Positions 12,560 through 23,796 of a stretch of 64,000 bases of DNA are shown here, one piece after another. This stretch comes from Liolophura sinensis (lineage: Eukaryota > Mollusca > Polyplacophora > Chitonida > Chitonidae): the NCBI RefSeq assembly GCF_032854445.1, contig NC_088298.1, positions 12,759,504 through 12,823,503 of the forward strand. Reading direction: 5' to 3'. Below the pieces are notes generated by a model that ran no database searches, was not told where the DNA came from, and worked only from the letters and a program-made list of their open reading frames with translations. Numbering within the stretch: the first letter of the stretch is position 1; each line of letters starts with the position of its first letter. The translations under genes and the position numbers were made by a program.

Positions 12560-13918
12560 TTTTCGGCTGGCACATAGAATAGAAAGGATTTTCGGATGGC
12601 ACATGACTTCTGGAATAGAAAGGATTTTCAGCTGACACATGACTTCTGGAATAGAAAGGATTTTCGACTGGCTCATGACTTCTGGAATAGAAAGGATTTT
12701 CAGCTGACACATGACTTCTTGAATAGAAAGGATTTACGGCTGGCTCGTGACTTTTGGAATAGAAAGGATTTTCAGCTGACACATGACTTCTGGAATAGAA
12801 AGGATTTACGGCTGGCTCGTGACTTTTGGAATAGAAAGGATTTTCAGCTGGCACATGACTTCTGGAATAGAAAGGATTTTCAGCTGACACATGACTTCTG
12901 GAATAGAAAGGATTTTCAGCTGACACATGACTTCTGGAATAGAAAGGATTTACGGCTGGCTCGTGACTTTTGGAATAGAAAGGATTTTCAGCTGACACAT
13001 GACTTCTGGAATAGAAAGGATTTACGGCTGGCTCGTGACTTCTGGAATAGAAAGGATTTTCAGCTGACACATGACTTCTGGAATAGAAAGGATTTACGGC
13101 TGGCTCGTGACTTTTGGAATAGAAAGGATTTTCAGCTGACACATGACTTCTGGAATAGAAAGGATTTTCAGCTGACACATGACTTCTGGAATAGAAAGGA
13201 TTTTCAGCTGGCACATGACTTCTGGAATAGAAAGGATTTTCAGCTGACACATGACTTCTGGAATAGAAAGGATTTTCGACTGACTCATGACTTCTGGAAT
13301 AGAAAGGATTTTCAGCTGACACATGACTTCTGGAATAGAAAGGATTTACGGCTGGCTCGTGACTTTTGGAATAGAAAGGATTTTCAGCTGACACATGACT
13401 TCTGGAATAGAAAGGATTTACGGCTGGCTCGTGACTTTTGGAATAGAAAGGATTTTCAGCTGACACATGACATCTGGAATAGAAAGGATTTACGGCTGGC
13501 TCGTGACTTTTGGAATAGAAAGGATTTACGGCTGGCTCGTGACTTTTGGAATAGAAAGGATTTTCAGCTGACACATGACTTCTGGAATAGAAAGGATTTA
13601 CGGCTGGCTCGTGACTTTTGGAATAGAAAGGATTTTCAGCTGACACATGACTTCTGGAATAGAAAGGATTTTCAGCTGACACATGACTTCTGGAATAGAA
13701 ACGATTTACGGCTGGCTCGTGACTTCTGGAATAGAAAGGATTTTCAGCTGACACATGACTTCTGGAATAGAAAGGATTTTCAGCTGACACATGACTTCTG
13801 GAATAGAAAGGATTTTCGACTGGCTCGTGACTTCTGGAATAGAAAGGGTTTTCAGCTGAGACATGACTTCTGGAATAGAAAGGATTTACGGCTGGCTCGT
13901 GACTTTTGGAATAGAAAA
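12560..13918. repeat. 36-bp minisatellite, ~37 units, open on both strands
   Basis: The units are 36 bp (gaatagaaaggatttt core) with almost no length variation. There are two main variants, one with cagctgacacatgacttc and one with acggctggctcgtgactt, which often alternate. Because 36 is divisible by three and the unit lacks stops, a plus frame (12-residue period HDFWNRKDFQLT) and a minus frame (SAENPFYSRSHV) both stay open for over 1.2 kb. It lies about 470 bp downstream of the innexin stop. I see no coding signals beyond openness. Confidence 0.93.
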
Positions 13919-13948
13919 AGCTATACTATGAGTAATATTTGTGATTAA

Positions 13949-14388
13949 CAACACCAGAAAAAGTAATCAGTGCATCCACTTTGATTGTGTTTATTTGCAT
14001 CATGACTTCATTCGTTAGCACCTCATGAAATTTGCGTAAACATTGGTCCATGTAGCTAATATACAGGCCACTTTACCGATCAATCTCGTTCGGGTAAAAG
14101 TCGATGTTAAATTTGGATTCTTAGAAGAGCACGTGTCAAGTAAAGTGAACAAAATATATAAATGTAGACTATTTGGTTTGTCCTATTTGTCCGAGATACC
14201 TCTGTAGCTTAAAGTAATTTGGCTCCAAGCCGTGCAGTCCTTAATTCATTCCTGCCTTTGTGTTGACTTTTTGTGTGGAAACTGTCAAAGCATTACTCAT
14301 TTGATACCCCATTAGAACTCAGTACCGGTCGAATCGCTTAAGTCATTTACTGTACTGCGGTAAACAACAACGAAACCCGTTCAAAAGC
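13949..14388. other. 3' flank of the innexin gene (minus strand)
   Basis: This should contain the innexin 3' UTR. A tttatt at 13989-13994 would read aataaa on the minus strand, about 400 bp after the stop. Whether it is the poly(A) signal is not known. Confidence 0.4.
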
Positions 14389-15486
14389 CTAGCAGTGTTC
14401 ATAATGCACCAGAACATCCTTGTCGTCAGGTGCATAGAGCGGTGGCAATGGAGGTTTATCTTGCAGAGATTTGGTTTTGAAGTCTTCCCAGAGCCTGGAG
14501 AGAATCTGACTTACAACAGCTTCGGTGGAATTCTGACCAATCAGCTGGAACAGGTATATCCCGTCCGCCCTCAGGTAATGCTCAGTGAATTCGGAGAACA
14601 GTTCTGTGTCGCATTCTGGAATCACCTTCAGGTGTCTCTCCACATTCATGGGGTGTCTCGGCCCAAAGAGACGAGCGACGAGACAACAGATAACGTCACC
14701 GCTGCTGATAGACGATATCACGAGAGCCAAGAAGCCAACCAGAAGACTGATTCTCTCGAACATGTCATTGGCTGGTAGGTGGCACTGCAACGTGTAACGC
14801 TGGATGTTTTGTAACTGCCTTATTTCAACTTCGCAAAATATTAGCTTGGGGAAGTAGGTTTCATTTTTTTCTGAGACTATGTTGTGATTCATGTCGAAGT
14901 TCTCGGGAAATATTTTGCACAGGAAGATTAGCGGTATTAGCGATCCCAGTACGTACATCAATTTACCACCAACTTCCTGTAATCGGGCGTAAACTGGAAG
15001 CGAGGGTATAATGGAAGATATGCATCGCCAGAACTTTGATCTGTTTGCATTTTTCACAAATCGAGAGTCAAGTTCGATTATCAACTGTTGGATGGCAACG
15101 TCTCTCGTTTCCTTGTCTCCCCTGATGCTTTGCTTACAGAGTTTCAGAATGGTATCCACCTTCGACCCGAAAAGGCTCGATCCAATTGTCACACTTATTT
15201 CCGGTATGACGTACAGGGAGGCCAAAAAGAGCAAGGCGAATGGTGTCCATTTGAAGTGGTTGGTCATGGATTGTATGGGTAATGGCCCCGGGAATGGGTC
15301 TCCTGGGATATAATAGCTATCAGTAAGAAAGCAGACCGAGTTCACGTAAAACACCATGGCACCGGTGAAGTGGTTAGGGCACCAGCAGAGAGCAGGGGAT
15401 CCAAAGTACTGGAGGTATCCCGTCATCACTGCCATGATGGCCAGGAAAATGGCAAATATGACGTAAACTCGACCGGTCGTCATCAT
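14389..15486 (-). CDS. Divergent innexin (gap-junction/hemichannel subunit), possibly lacking its first exon
   Basis: This is a 365-codon exon with the innexin architecture. TM1 is at about residues 7-27. The first extracellular loop has the CWCP motif (34-37), a third Cys at 52 and YYIP. TM2 is at 78-97 and TM3 at about 174-192. The second loop has FPKLIFC and NIQRYTLQC, with Cys 218 and Cys 235, followed by TM4 at about 246-268 and a cytoplasmic tail. N208-E-T is a possible glycosylation site. Innexins form intercellular channels and hemichannels in invertebrates. The usual YYQWV signature before TM2 is replaced by HFKWTPF. Only six residues precede TM1, whereas innexins usually have about 20 or more. 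The in-frame bases just upstream read NIDR and follow a possible acceptor (cag at 15499-15501). The methionine at 15486 may therefore be internal, with an earlier coding exon upstream. The stop TAG directly follows HC at 14391. Confidence 0.87.
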   Translation of the reverse strand: MMTTGRVYVIFAIFLAIMAVMTGYLQYFGSPALCWCPNHFTGAMVFYVNSVCFLTDSYYIPGDPFPGPLPIQSMTNHFKWTPFALLFLASLYVIPEISVTIGSSLFGSKVDTILKLCKQSIRGDKETRDVAIQQLIIELDSRFVKNANRSKFWRCISSIIPSLPVYARLQEVGGKLMYVLGSLIPLIFLCKIFPENFDMNHNIVSEKNETYFPKLIFCEVEIRQLQNIQRYTLQCHLPANDMFERISLLVGFLALVISSISSGDVICCLVARLFGPRHPMNVERHLKVIPECDTELFSEFTEHYLRADGIYLFQLIGQNSTEAVVSQILSRLWEDFKTKSLQDKPPLPPLYAPDDKDVLVHYEHC

Positions 15487-15495
15487 CCTATCAAT

Positions 15496-15540
15496 GTTCT
15501 GTCAAATTTAACAAGACCTGAAAAATATGATGAAAAAAGA
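15496..15540 (-). promoter_or_regulatory. Candidate 3' splice acceptor in front of the innexin exon
   Basis: Read on the minus strand, a T-rich run (cttttttcatcatatttttc) is followed by two AGs. The second one, ending at 15499, leaves AAC ATT GAT AGG in frame with the innexin ATG. Further upstream in that frame there are stops (TGA, TAA), as expected for an intron. No upstream exon was identified. Confidence 0.4.
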
Positions 15541-16183
15541 TTGATTAGATTACTTATTCAGAATCTAGCTTCCTCACAATTCTAAAAGTAGACAGGAGTT
15601 GAATATACCCAAGGTCTGACTTCTTTTCCATGTCTCGACCGTGTGTCTAGAAAACTGGACAGTAAGAACGAGATGTAGTGCAATTGCCCTAAATATTTAC
15701 CCCAAAACTACATTTATAGAGGCAAATAAATGTAATGTAATGTAATGGATGTAATCTTCTATAACTTTTAATAGGTCTCCATATTCACATCAATCTCCGT
15801 GTCCACTGACAGGTCAGCCACCAGAGGGCACTGTATAACAGCCAAACCCGTGGTGTAATGTTTGCAAGAACTCTGCCTTCCCATTGCTTGACGCACGGCA
15901 GCTCACATTATGGCCACCCCAAGCGCGGTGCAGGTTTTGCTTCTACCTTTAGAACTTCGTATATGTTATTTAACTAAATATAGCAAAACGTTTTAGGCCT
16001 TGGGTCCTTGCAGATTCTGCACAAAAATTCGAAATGCGTTGAACCTTGTTGCCTGCATATATATCCATTCTCAGTCTTATTGGTCTGAGAATTTTCTTTG
16101 TTTTTAACCGAGACTAATGCAATCCTTGTAACGTAGCATTCTGTGGCCTAGAATTTCAACGCAGGAAAGCAAGGAAAAGTATG
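15541..16183. other. Region upstream of the innexin exon
   Basis: If the innexin has an earlier exon it would lie here or further right on the minus strand. I could not identify it. A short taatg repeat occurs at 15731-15746. Confidence 0.5.
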
Positions 16184-16422
16184 CCTATTTATTTGATTAT
16201 TTCAGTTAAGAACATTTCACTAAAATATTATGGTGGGAAGGGCGTGGGTGTGTTGGGGGGGGGGGGGGGTACCGAACAGAGTGCGGGAGAAACCCACGAC
16301 CATCCGCAGGTTGCTGAATGACCTTCTCACGGACGGCCGGTAAGGCAGCCAGCATGAGCTGGTCTTGAACTCACAGCGACCGTATTAGTGAGAGGCTCCT
16401 GGGTTATTGTGTAGCGCTGTGT
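16184..16422 (-). mobile_element. SINE-A copy with a poly-G expansion
   Basis: Minus-strand copy with tail tttatttgattatttcagtt and body catgagctggtcttgaactc. A run of about 15 G at 16255-16269 interrupts the part that normally reads as the gggaggaaacc motif. Confidence 0.8.
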
Positions 16423-17249
16423 ATGCATTAGAATATAATATTTACGCGGCAAAAGAAAAACCCAGCGACAATCCTTAATATATTGTACTATGTTTATATG
16501 ATAGCTATAATCGTGTGCGTAATTAGCACAATATTCCCAAGCCTGAAACGGTATCCTCACAAAAAGCGTAAAAAAAAATGTTGTTTTTTCACTTTGCACC
16601 AAATTGTTGCCTATCAGAAAGTTGTGGGTTGCTTGCATTTACATATAGAGCAGCATGTGTGTTATATCAACACAGTATATTTGAAACATTTCATCCACGT
16701 AAATCCTAGAACTCCGATATTTATCTTGAAGCAATAGAAAGGTGCATCAAATTTTCTAGCCGCTTCCTCTTTTATAAATTTTATAAACGAATTAAACGAA
16801 CGTCTGATTAAATTTATTGGAATTAAATGTGTAAGATAAAAAAAATTCTATGTCTAATGCTGCACAAAGTGAGCGAAGTGTCCACATTTCACGTCACAAG
16901 TAAAACAATTTCATGAATGAAACTAGCGTCTAAAAGCCGAAGTTCATGTATGGTTGTCTTTCATGTTAAGAGACACACATTACGCGTACACAAGACGTGT
17001 CGTCTAGGGTTAGACAGCGGACGGCCTAAGAATGCAGGAGAAGATATGGAGGAAGAGATCAGATAACGTACGCTGCATAACAGATACCATGTGTTACACA
17101 GATGTTGTGGAAGTGTGTGAGTTGCCCCACATGCGATGTGCGGTGAGACCTGATGCTATCAAGTGTAATCAGTCATTCAAGCACATGCACGATGGAATAA
17201 AAGCCGACTGGTGATTTATCTTATACAAACCTTCACTGTCCACTGGGTT
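16423..17249. other. Intergenic, no supported gene
   Basis: A/T-rich, with short frames only (84 and 60 codons) and no recognised product. Confidence 0.6.
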
Positions 17250-17556
17250 ACTTGTAGTAGATTCATACATTTCTACACGTATTTGAGCCAGCTACATGTA
17301 CATGTAGTAGATTCATACATTTATACACGTGTTTTAGCCAGTTACATGTACATGTAGTAGACTCATACATTTATACACGTGTTTGAGCCAGCTACATGTA
17401 CATGTAGTAGATTCATACATTTATACACGTGTTTTAGCCAGTTACATGTACATGTAGTAGATTCATACATTTATACACGTGTTTGAGCCAGCTACATGTA
17501 CATGTAGTAGATTCATACATTTATACACGTGTCTGAGTCAGCTACATGTACATGTA
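17250..17556. repeat. 50-bp minisatellite, 6 units
   Basis: Exact 50-bp period. Each unit contains gtagattcatacatttatac, acgtgtttgagcc and the palindrome tacatgtacatgta. Confidence 0.92.
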
Positions 17557-18770
17557 AGATAGTAGGCACTACCTCAATACATTCGCATACGGCTATGAAC
17601 ACTAACTTTGTAGCTTGGCCTTCCATACACGCACTTGCGTGTCTTTACATATGTAGACGTATACATTACGGTTTCCCGATCAGCCTGTGGGGGTAGTTTA
17701 CAGCACTATCTATTGCTAAGGGAGACCAGACGTTCGCAAAAAATCATATTACCCAAAGCGGAAGTGTCATTTAATTCATGCAATATCTGACCTGCAAGCA
17801 ACTTGAATGATTATCGTGCCTCCATTAGATTAACCTGTGATAGTCTGATTTGCAAGTTTTCTCATGGAAATCTTTTGTGTGCTTTTGAATTATGCAAATA
17901 CCAACGTTTGAGAGAAAAAAATGACTGGAAATTACTAGAAAAACAGTAAAAGTGGAATACTGATATAGGTACATACTGTTTGCTCCAAACTCTAAACGTC
18001 CAGGTTCATCCCTTAGCTCCTTCGCCTTTGACAGCAGCCTTCACCACTCAGTCCTGTGTCCCTAAGACTTTAAGACGGATGTACACTTGGCCCTCCTCCC
18101 CGGGGACTTGAGCGATACCGTTTATGCACTCGTCCCTAGATAATGACACGGACCAGTCAAATTAAACAGAACTGCTAAGTGACACAGGATGCTGGCTTCT
18201 GGTGAGAGTCAGAGGTCAATTGGTCTTATCACATACACCCGTAAACACTACCCTTCAGGAATCTCCATGTCAAGCTGATAGTCCGTCGATGGAAGACCAG
18301 TTAATTCAAACATTTCTTACTTTCTTGTTTTCACAAATCTGAGAAAAACAAAACCAAAGATAATAATCACAAAACCTGAGTGTTTTATTGTATGCAGACG
18401 GACTATTCAGTTAAACAGATACATGTAGGCCTACATTTACTGAGAAAACATCAGAAAGGCGAAAATGAAAATGTGATGTTGCAAAGAACACAGAAATGCG
18501 AAGATGGGATAACAAAGAAAAAAAATAAGAAAAAACAAAATATCCAGCAACCTAACAGGTATATGTGCAAGTGCAGGGGAAATGAGACCATTGGTGCTGA
18601 ATTGATTTGAGATTAACGTTGATCTGTGTGGGGTGGGGGTGACTAAAGAGGTTTATGTATGGTTAATTTGCTTTACTTGCATACGTGAACAGATATACTG
18701 AGGCCTATAGTTAGGACCTTGTTTTAGTTAGTAACTGCAAGCCACCATTATGTTACGTCAGAATATTAAT

Positions 18771-18804
18771 CATGCAATCTCGAGCTGTCTCGAGAGATTG
18801 CATG
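18771..18804. repeat. Near-perfect palindrome (hairpin)
   Basis: The arms catgcaatctcgag and ctcgagagattgcatg pair around a ctgt loop, with one 2-base bulge. No terminator or mobile-element context was recognised. Confidence 0.7.
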
Positions 18805-18924
18805 CCAGACAGTCAGGTTTCATGATTTTAATTCCTCTATTTTGATTCCTATATTTTTTTTGAAATAAAAAACAAAATTTTTAGTCTTACATTCGCTGTT
18901 ATCCTTTTTCATTTTGTCTTTCTG

Positions 18925-19045
18925 GTTATTTGATTCATTTCCTTGTTTGATTGTTGTTCGATGCCACACTCAAGGATTTTCCACTTTTACGATGACGGTC
19001 AGTTTTACGGATGGAGAAAACGTCAGTGCCCGGCTTAAACCATCG
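18925..19045 (-). mobile_element. Ancient, degraded SINE-A-like fragment
   Basis: Scattered matches remain in order (gatgccacactcaagg, acttttacgatgacggtcag, cagtgcccggc). It is highly diverged from the other copies. Confidence 0.5.
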
Positions 19046-19480
19046 ACGTTTTGGTAAGTTATTGCCTATAAGTGTCTGCGACTTTGCCAGTTTCGCGTCA
19101 TTTGATATGGGAATGTGAGAAAACAAGCTAGGCTTAATATGCTTAATGTCTCAGCTGATCCACTCTAGTCTGCGTGTCAACAAATCACGGAACTCAGTAA
19201 TGGCTTTGTTCCGGTATGGGGGTAAATCAACGTGGACTCGGGGAACGGTGAAATATAACACTCTACATGTGCAAGCTTCACACCAAACCTATATAATCCC
19301 CTAGGATCACTCTCGCCGGAATACATACATGCACATGTATTGTACAGAACTTTGTTACACATGTAAATAGCTATACGAACATGACAGATATCTTGTAGAG
19401 CGAAACATGATGTGTACTACAGTTTTACTCGAACACCAGGTTTATATATTGTACCGTGCTTATGGAAATGAGGAATGTTC

Positions 19481-19680
19481 ATTTATTTATATGATGTATC
19501 ACGCTGTACTCAAACATATATCACTTATACGACAGTGAACAGCTTTATATATGAGGGCAGGCAACGGTCATAACCTGGGGAAATCAACAGGTTGCTGCAG
19601 TAACCCTTCTCATGTACGACCAATAAGGAAGCCAGCATGACCTAACCACTAGGACATGGGGCCTCCTAGGGCTCTTACGA
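19481..19680 (-). mobile_element. Ancient, degraded SINE-A copy
   Basis: It contains gctgtactcaaacatatatc, cacttatacgacagtgaaca, a ggaaatcaacaggttgctgc body and catggggcctcc at the head end. It is strongly diverged but collinear with SINE-A. Confidence 0.65.
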
Positions 19681-20491
19681 ACATCAGATATATTGTCCTT
19701 AACAAAAACAAACTGGACGAAGCGAATATTAATGTACGAACTAATAGGAGATGTTTTATTCCTAGATGGGTCAGTGTTGACCTACCTCACCTTCCCAAAC
19801 TTAGAGTTATTCTTCATATTTATACATGAGTGGAATCAACGACCCTACAAGACACACTTTGGGGCCTTAAGACTGACAACAATTTATTCTCTCCGGGTGG
19901 CTAAACAAACATTTTAACCTAGCTAGACCCACAATGGCATGTGAGATTTATGTTAATATGTAGGGTACATTAATTGTGCTTAAGAACGTGAGGTATATTG
20001 GCTCTTTTCAAATCAAAATTATTATCCAGGAAATGTTCTTCCGATTCATTGACAGATTGTGTTTAACGTCGCTTTTGTTTAATAGACTTTAATCATTTCA
20101 GGGTGGCCTGGTGCTCTATTAGGGTAGGTGTTGTACATACTTGTTAACACGTTTACTGGCGAAATATTTAGGGTGGACACTCCAAATCATAAACTGCTTA
20201 ATTTATTTCATTCTAAACTGACGGCCATAAGAAACTTTACGACTCCGTGAGTTAAATTTAACCAGCCTTTCCAGCAAATTAGTGCCAAATTATTGTAGGA
20301 AAACAATGTACGAAGTATATACCCACGTGCGACAAGCGTCATATACGCCCACACGAATTTGTTTTGAGACAACGAAGAAAGTTGAAAAATCACGTGACCC
20401 ATGGATGGCCGCAACTGCACATGTAATACGTGTATAAAAACGTTACACACAGTATGCTGGACTTGCACACTGACTAAAAACCACCAAAGTG

Positions 20492-21810
20492 ATGCATCTA
20501 TTGACTCCACAACAACGCGAGAGGGCCCTGGGTATGGTATCCATGGGAGCCACCTATGCCCACATTGCAAGGACTGTCAGCTGCTCTCGTGTAACTATGT
20601 CAAATTTCATGCAACGTATCCGGCCCGGATAGCACAGTTGGTAGAGCGTCCGCTTCGGGACCGGTAGATCCAGGATCAATCCTTGATCGAGTCACACCTA
20701 AGATTTCAAAAGAGGAAGTTGTAACTTCCTCGCTTGGCGTTCAGCATGAAGGGGATAGTGCAACAACTGGTTTGACCCGTATCAATATAATGGCTCGGGC
20801 GGGGCGGCTTACTTGCCTTCGGTAAGTCGTCTCAGTGAAGCAGCACTAAATAAAAGAGTGGTGGAAATCCGTCCTGCAACAAGGAGGCACATTACACGTG
20901 CATGCACCCTAATGATTCCTTCGTCGTCATATGACTGAAAAATTGTTGAGTACGACGTTAAACCCCAATCACTCATTCATGCAACGTTACGAACATACAG
21001 GGAAGACATCGGACAGGCCAAGAACAGGCAGGCCTAGGGTAACCACGCCCAGAGAAGACGGGTTCCTGCGAACCTTACACCAGAGGAGCCGCTACGGGAC
21101 AGTGACGTCATCGTCAATCAATGCCTAAGGCTATCGGGTCAGCCGGCAGACCGTTTCCAGGAGACTCCTGGCTCACGGAATTAGGGCCCATCGACCATTC
21201 AGAGGGCAGTTGTTGACAGCCAAATATCGTCGCGATGGGCTCGAATTGTACGCCGTTGGCAGCGACGTGATTGGCAACGTGTTGTTTTCACGGATGAAAG
21301 CCACTTCTGCCTGTTCCGTCCAAGAGGCGAACGAATGGCTGCATCATGCGTCCAGGAGGTGATACCGTTTAGTGGCGGCAGCGTGATAGTGTGGGGTGGG
21401 ATTTGTGGAGAGGAACGGACACCACTAACCTAACAGCTCAACTTTACGTTGATGAAATTCTACGTCCTGTTGTCCTGCCATTCCTTCAACAGCAGCCACG
21501 TGTCCTGTACCAGGATAACAACGCCAGGCCCCATAGAGCTCGAGTCGTGCAGAACTTCCTGGGCGCCAGGGACGTCAACGTCTTGCTGTGGCAAGCACAT
21601 TGCTCAGATATGTCCCCCATAGAACACCTTTGGGATATCATGGGTCGTCGAGTAAGACAATGGCCACACCTTGCAGCCAACCGACAAGAACTGGCCTTCA
21701 CTCTCCAAGATGAATGGCAACGAATCCCACGTCATCTCATCAGACGACTGACTTTTTCTATGCGTCGCAGAGTTTTTGCATGCATTGAAGCAAGGGGTGG
21801 CCACACGTGA
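20492..21810 (+). pseudogene. Tc1/mariner transposase pseudogene, split by a SINE and frameshifted
   Basis: The pieces align in order with a Tc1-like transposase. The first is an N-terminal helix-turn-helix (LTPQQRERALGMVSMGA, then SCSRVTMSNFMQR). After a 358-bp SINE insertion the frame resumes with YEHTGKTSDRPRTGRPRVTT. Next come RVSRQTVSRRLLAHGIRAH, VVFTDESHFCLF with the first catalytic Asp, DNNARPHRARVVQNFL with the second Asp, and SPIEHLWD with the acidic third position. The frame changes at least three times, between about 21118 and 21425, and there is a stop after SSSINA, so it cannot encode an active enzyme. Without the SINE and its duplicated target it is about 950 bp, close to the expected length. 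I did not find terminal inverted repeats. Confidence 0.9.
20618..20975 (+). mobile_element. SINE-B, full-length copy (358 bp) inside the Tc1 pseudogene
   Basis: The element is flanked by the perfect 12-bp duplication ttcatgcaacgt (20606-20617 and 20976-20987), which defines its ends. The head is tRNA-like, with an A-box region (agcacagttggtagagcg) and a B-box-like ggatcaatcc. The body includes gaagttgtaacttcc, and the tail reads cgtcgtcatatgactgaaaa then cgacgttaaaccccaatcac. This copy serves as the reference for the family in this window. Confidence 0.92.
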
Positions 21811-23796
21811 TATTGATTGGTTTTGATATTGACTGATTTTAAAAATAATCAACTTTTTGTATACTCTGCCCATTGTTAACCAAGATGAATGCTTTCTACC
21901 CCTGCTCTGTTTGTTCACTTGTAAAATGATCTGAGGCTGCTTTGTCCGTTCTTACTCAAGACTTTTAATATTTAAAGTCATTGGTCTTTTCAATATATTA
22001 AACTTCAGTCATTCTGTTTTTGCTTTGGAAAAAAAAATTGATTTGAACTCTTTGTAAAGTCTCTATTGGCAGTCAGTTTACACGGAATTTCGCATTATTA
22101 CTGTATATTTTGTATGTCATGATGACCAGGACCCTCTCACTGGCTAATTGTGTTTCCAGGGCTGAAAACTGCCAACATGGATGTACTGTTCAGTATGGGT
22201 ACTTTTCCATACACTGACATATTTAAGACATTTATATTTATGTCAAGAAAATAAACAGTACTTTTCTCTGTAAAACATTCATAAGTTAAATTCTTTGTGG
22301 TGGAAGAGCTTGGTCATTTTAACAATCAGATTAAAGTCACAAAGTTTACCCAACACCAGTATGTCGTCGACATACCGCACGTAAAATTGATTCAAGATTT
22401 ATTTATTTATTTATTTATTGATGTTTTACGCCGTACTCAAGAATATTTTCACTTATACGACGGCGGCCAGCATTATGGTGGGTGGAAACCGGGAAACAGC
22501 CCGGGGGAACCCAAGGCCATCTGCAGGTTGCTGGCAGACCTTCCACGTACGGCCGGGGAGGAAGCCAGCATGAGTTGGACTTGAACTCACAGCGACCGCA
22601 TTGGTGAGAGACTCCTGGGTCATTACGCTGCGGTAGCGCGCTAACAACTAAGCCACAGAGGACCCCGATTCCATATTTGATAAGGTTGTTATTCACGTGT
22701 AAGTCAGTGAAAACTAACTCATTTTTATCATGGCTAGAGTTGGGGCTAAAGGTGAAAGGATGGGTAGACTATAGTCAAATCTCATAGTATTCTTCTGCCG
22801 TTTTAATTTCGTTTTCCTGACGATGGCATAAATGTAAAGTCGAAATATAGGACCTACACAATAAAAGCCTTGATCTGTGTTACCTGAAACTAATCAGTGG
22901 ATCCAACAGATTGTACAAAAAGTGGGCCTATTGAAATAATTAAACTCACGGCTTTTCTCCAGCGGATGTAATTTTGCACCTTCGCAACTTTTCGTATTAA
23001 TTAACACAGTGAAGGAAGAGATGGGTTTCCTGAAAAAATTCTTGAAACGCAGTTAAACACCAATCAGTTAAATAAGTATGCAACAAATGTAACGTTCAGC
23101 CTTACACTCCAGTTACGCATAACATGTTAATGTTAATGACATCTAGAGGGCCACATGTGCTCTCAACCAGGATTCACATATGATTTCGCTATAGTTGTCA
23201 CACGTTATGTAATACCTGTTTTAACATAGCAAGACGGTCTATATCTTTACTCACACAAAAGTATGTTCCCAAAGAAAAAAAAACAACAAAAAACATTCGA
23301 ACCCTTTCTCGAAGTGCCTCCTGTTCTCAACAATGACTTCGTTAGTTTTTTGTTTTGAAAAGATATTTATTCACCAGAGTTCAGGACATACAATGGTTAC
23401 TGCATAGATAAAAACTAGCAGTACATTATATCTGATGTTATGTTTAAAGAGAGAAACAATGTTAATGAGTTTTCCGTTAATGAGACTACCTACAATGTTT
23501 ATAAGAGAAAAACCCTAGTTAACATTGTTTTTCTTATATCTAGACAAACATAAGAAGTGCTTCAAAATCTAAATCATTCACAGTTATGACAGACTTTAAT
23601 AAAGAGTTAATTCTTGTTTCCCCAACCAAAAATCGACACATATGTTTTTAAGAACACTTACATATATAACCACCTGGTACATCCGTACCACAACAGAGTA
23701 CACAGTAAATTGTTGACAACTTTGATTTTACCACGTAATGATATGAGTCTTTGTGGCCATCCTTTAATATTGGATTTCATTTCGTAGTTTTATCTT
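21811..23796. other. Intergenic, SINE-A only
   Basis: Apart from the SINE-A copy at 22401-22666 there is no supported feature. The first ~100 bp may be the 3' flank of the Tc1 element. Confidence 0.6.
22401..22666 (-). mobile_element. SINE-A copy, intergenic
   Basis: Near full length on the minus strand, from atttatttatttattgatg to the head gccacagaggacccc. The flanking match gattcaagattt / gattccatattt is weak. Confidence 0.88.

Larger units (their letters stand above)
17557..20491. other. Intergenic, no supported gene
   Basis: It contains the palindrome at 18771 and two degraded SINE-A relics. Nothing else is recognised. Confidence 0.6.

Noticed and set aside
12540..13948. 450-codon and 416-codon open frames as genes
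   Set aside because: They are two strand views of the same 36-bp minisatellite. Openness follows from the period, and neither has a signal peptide or recognisable domain.
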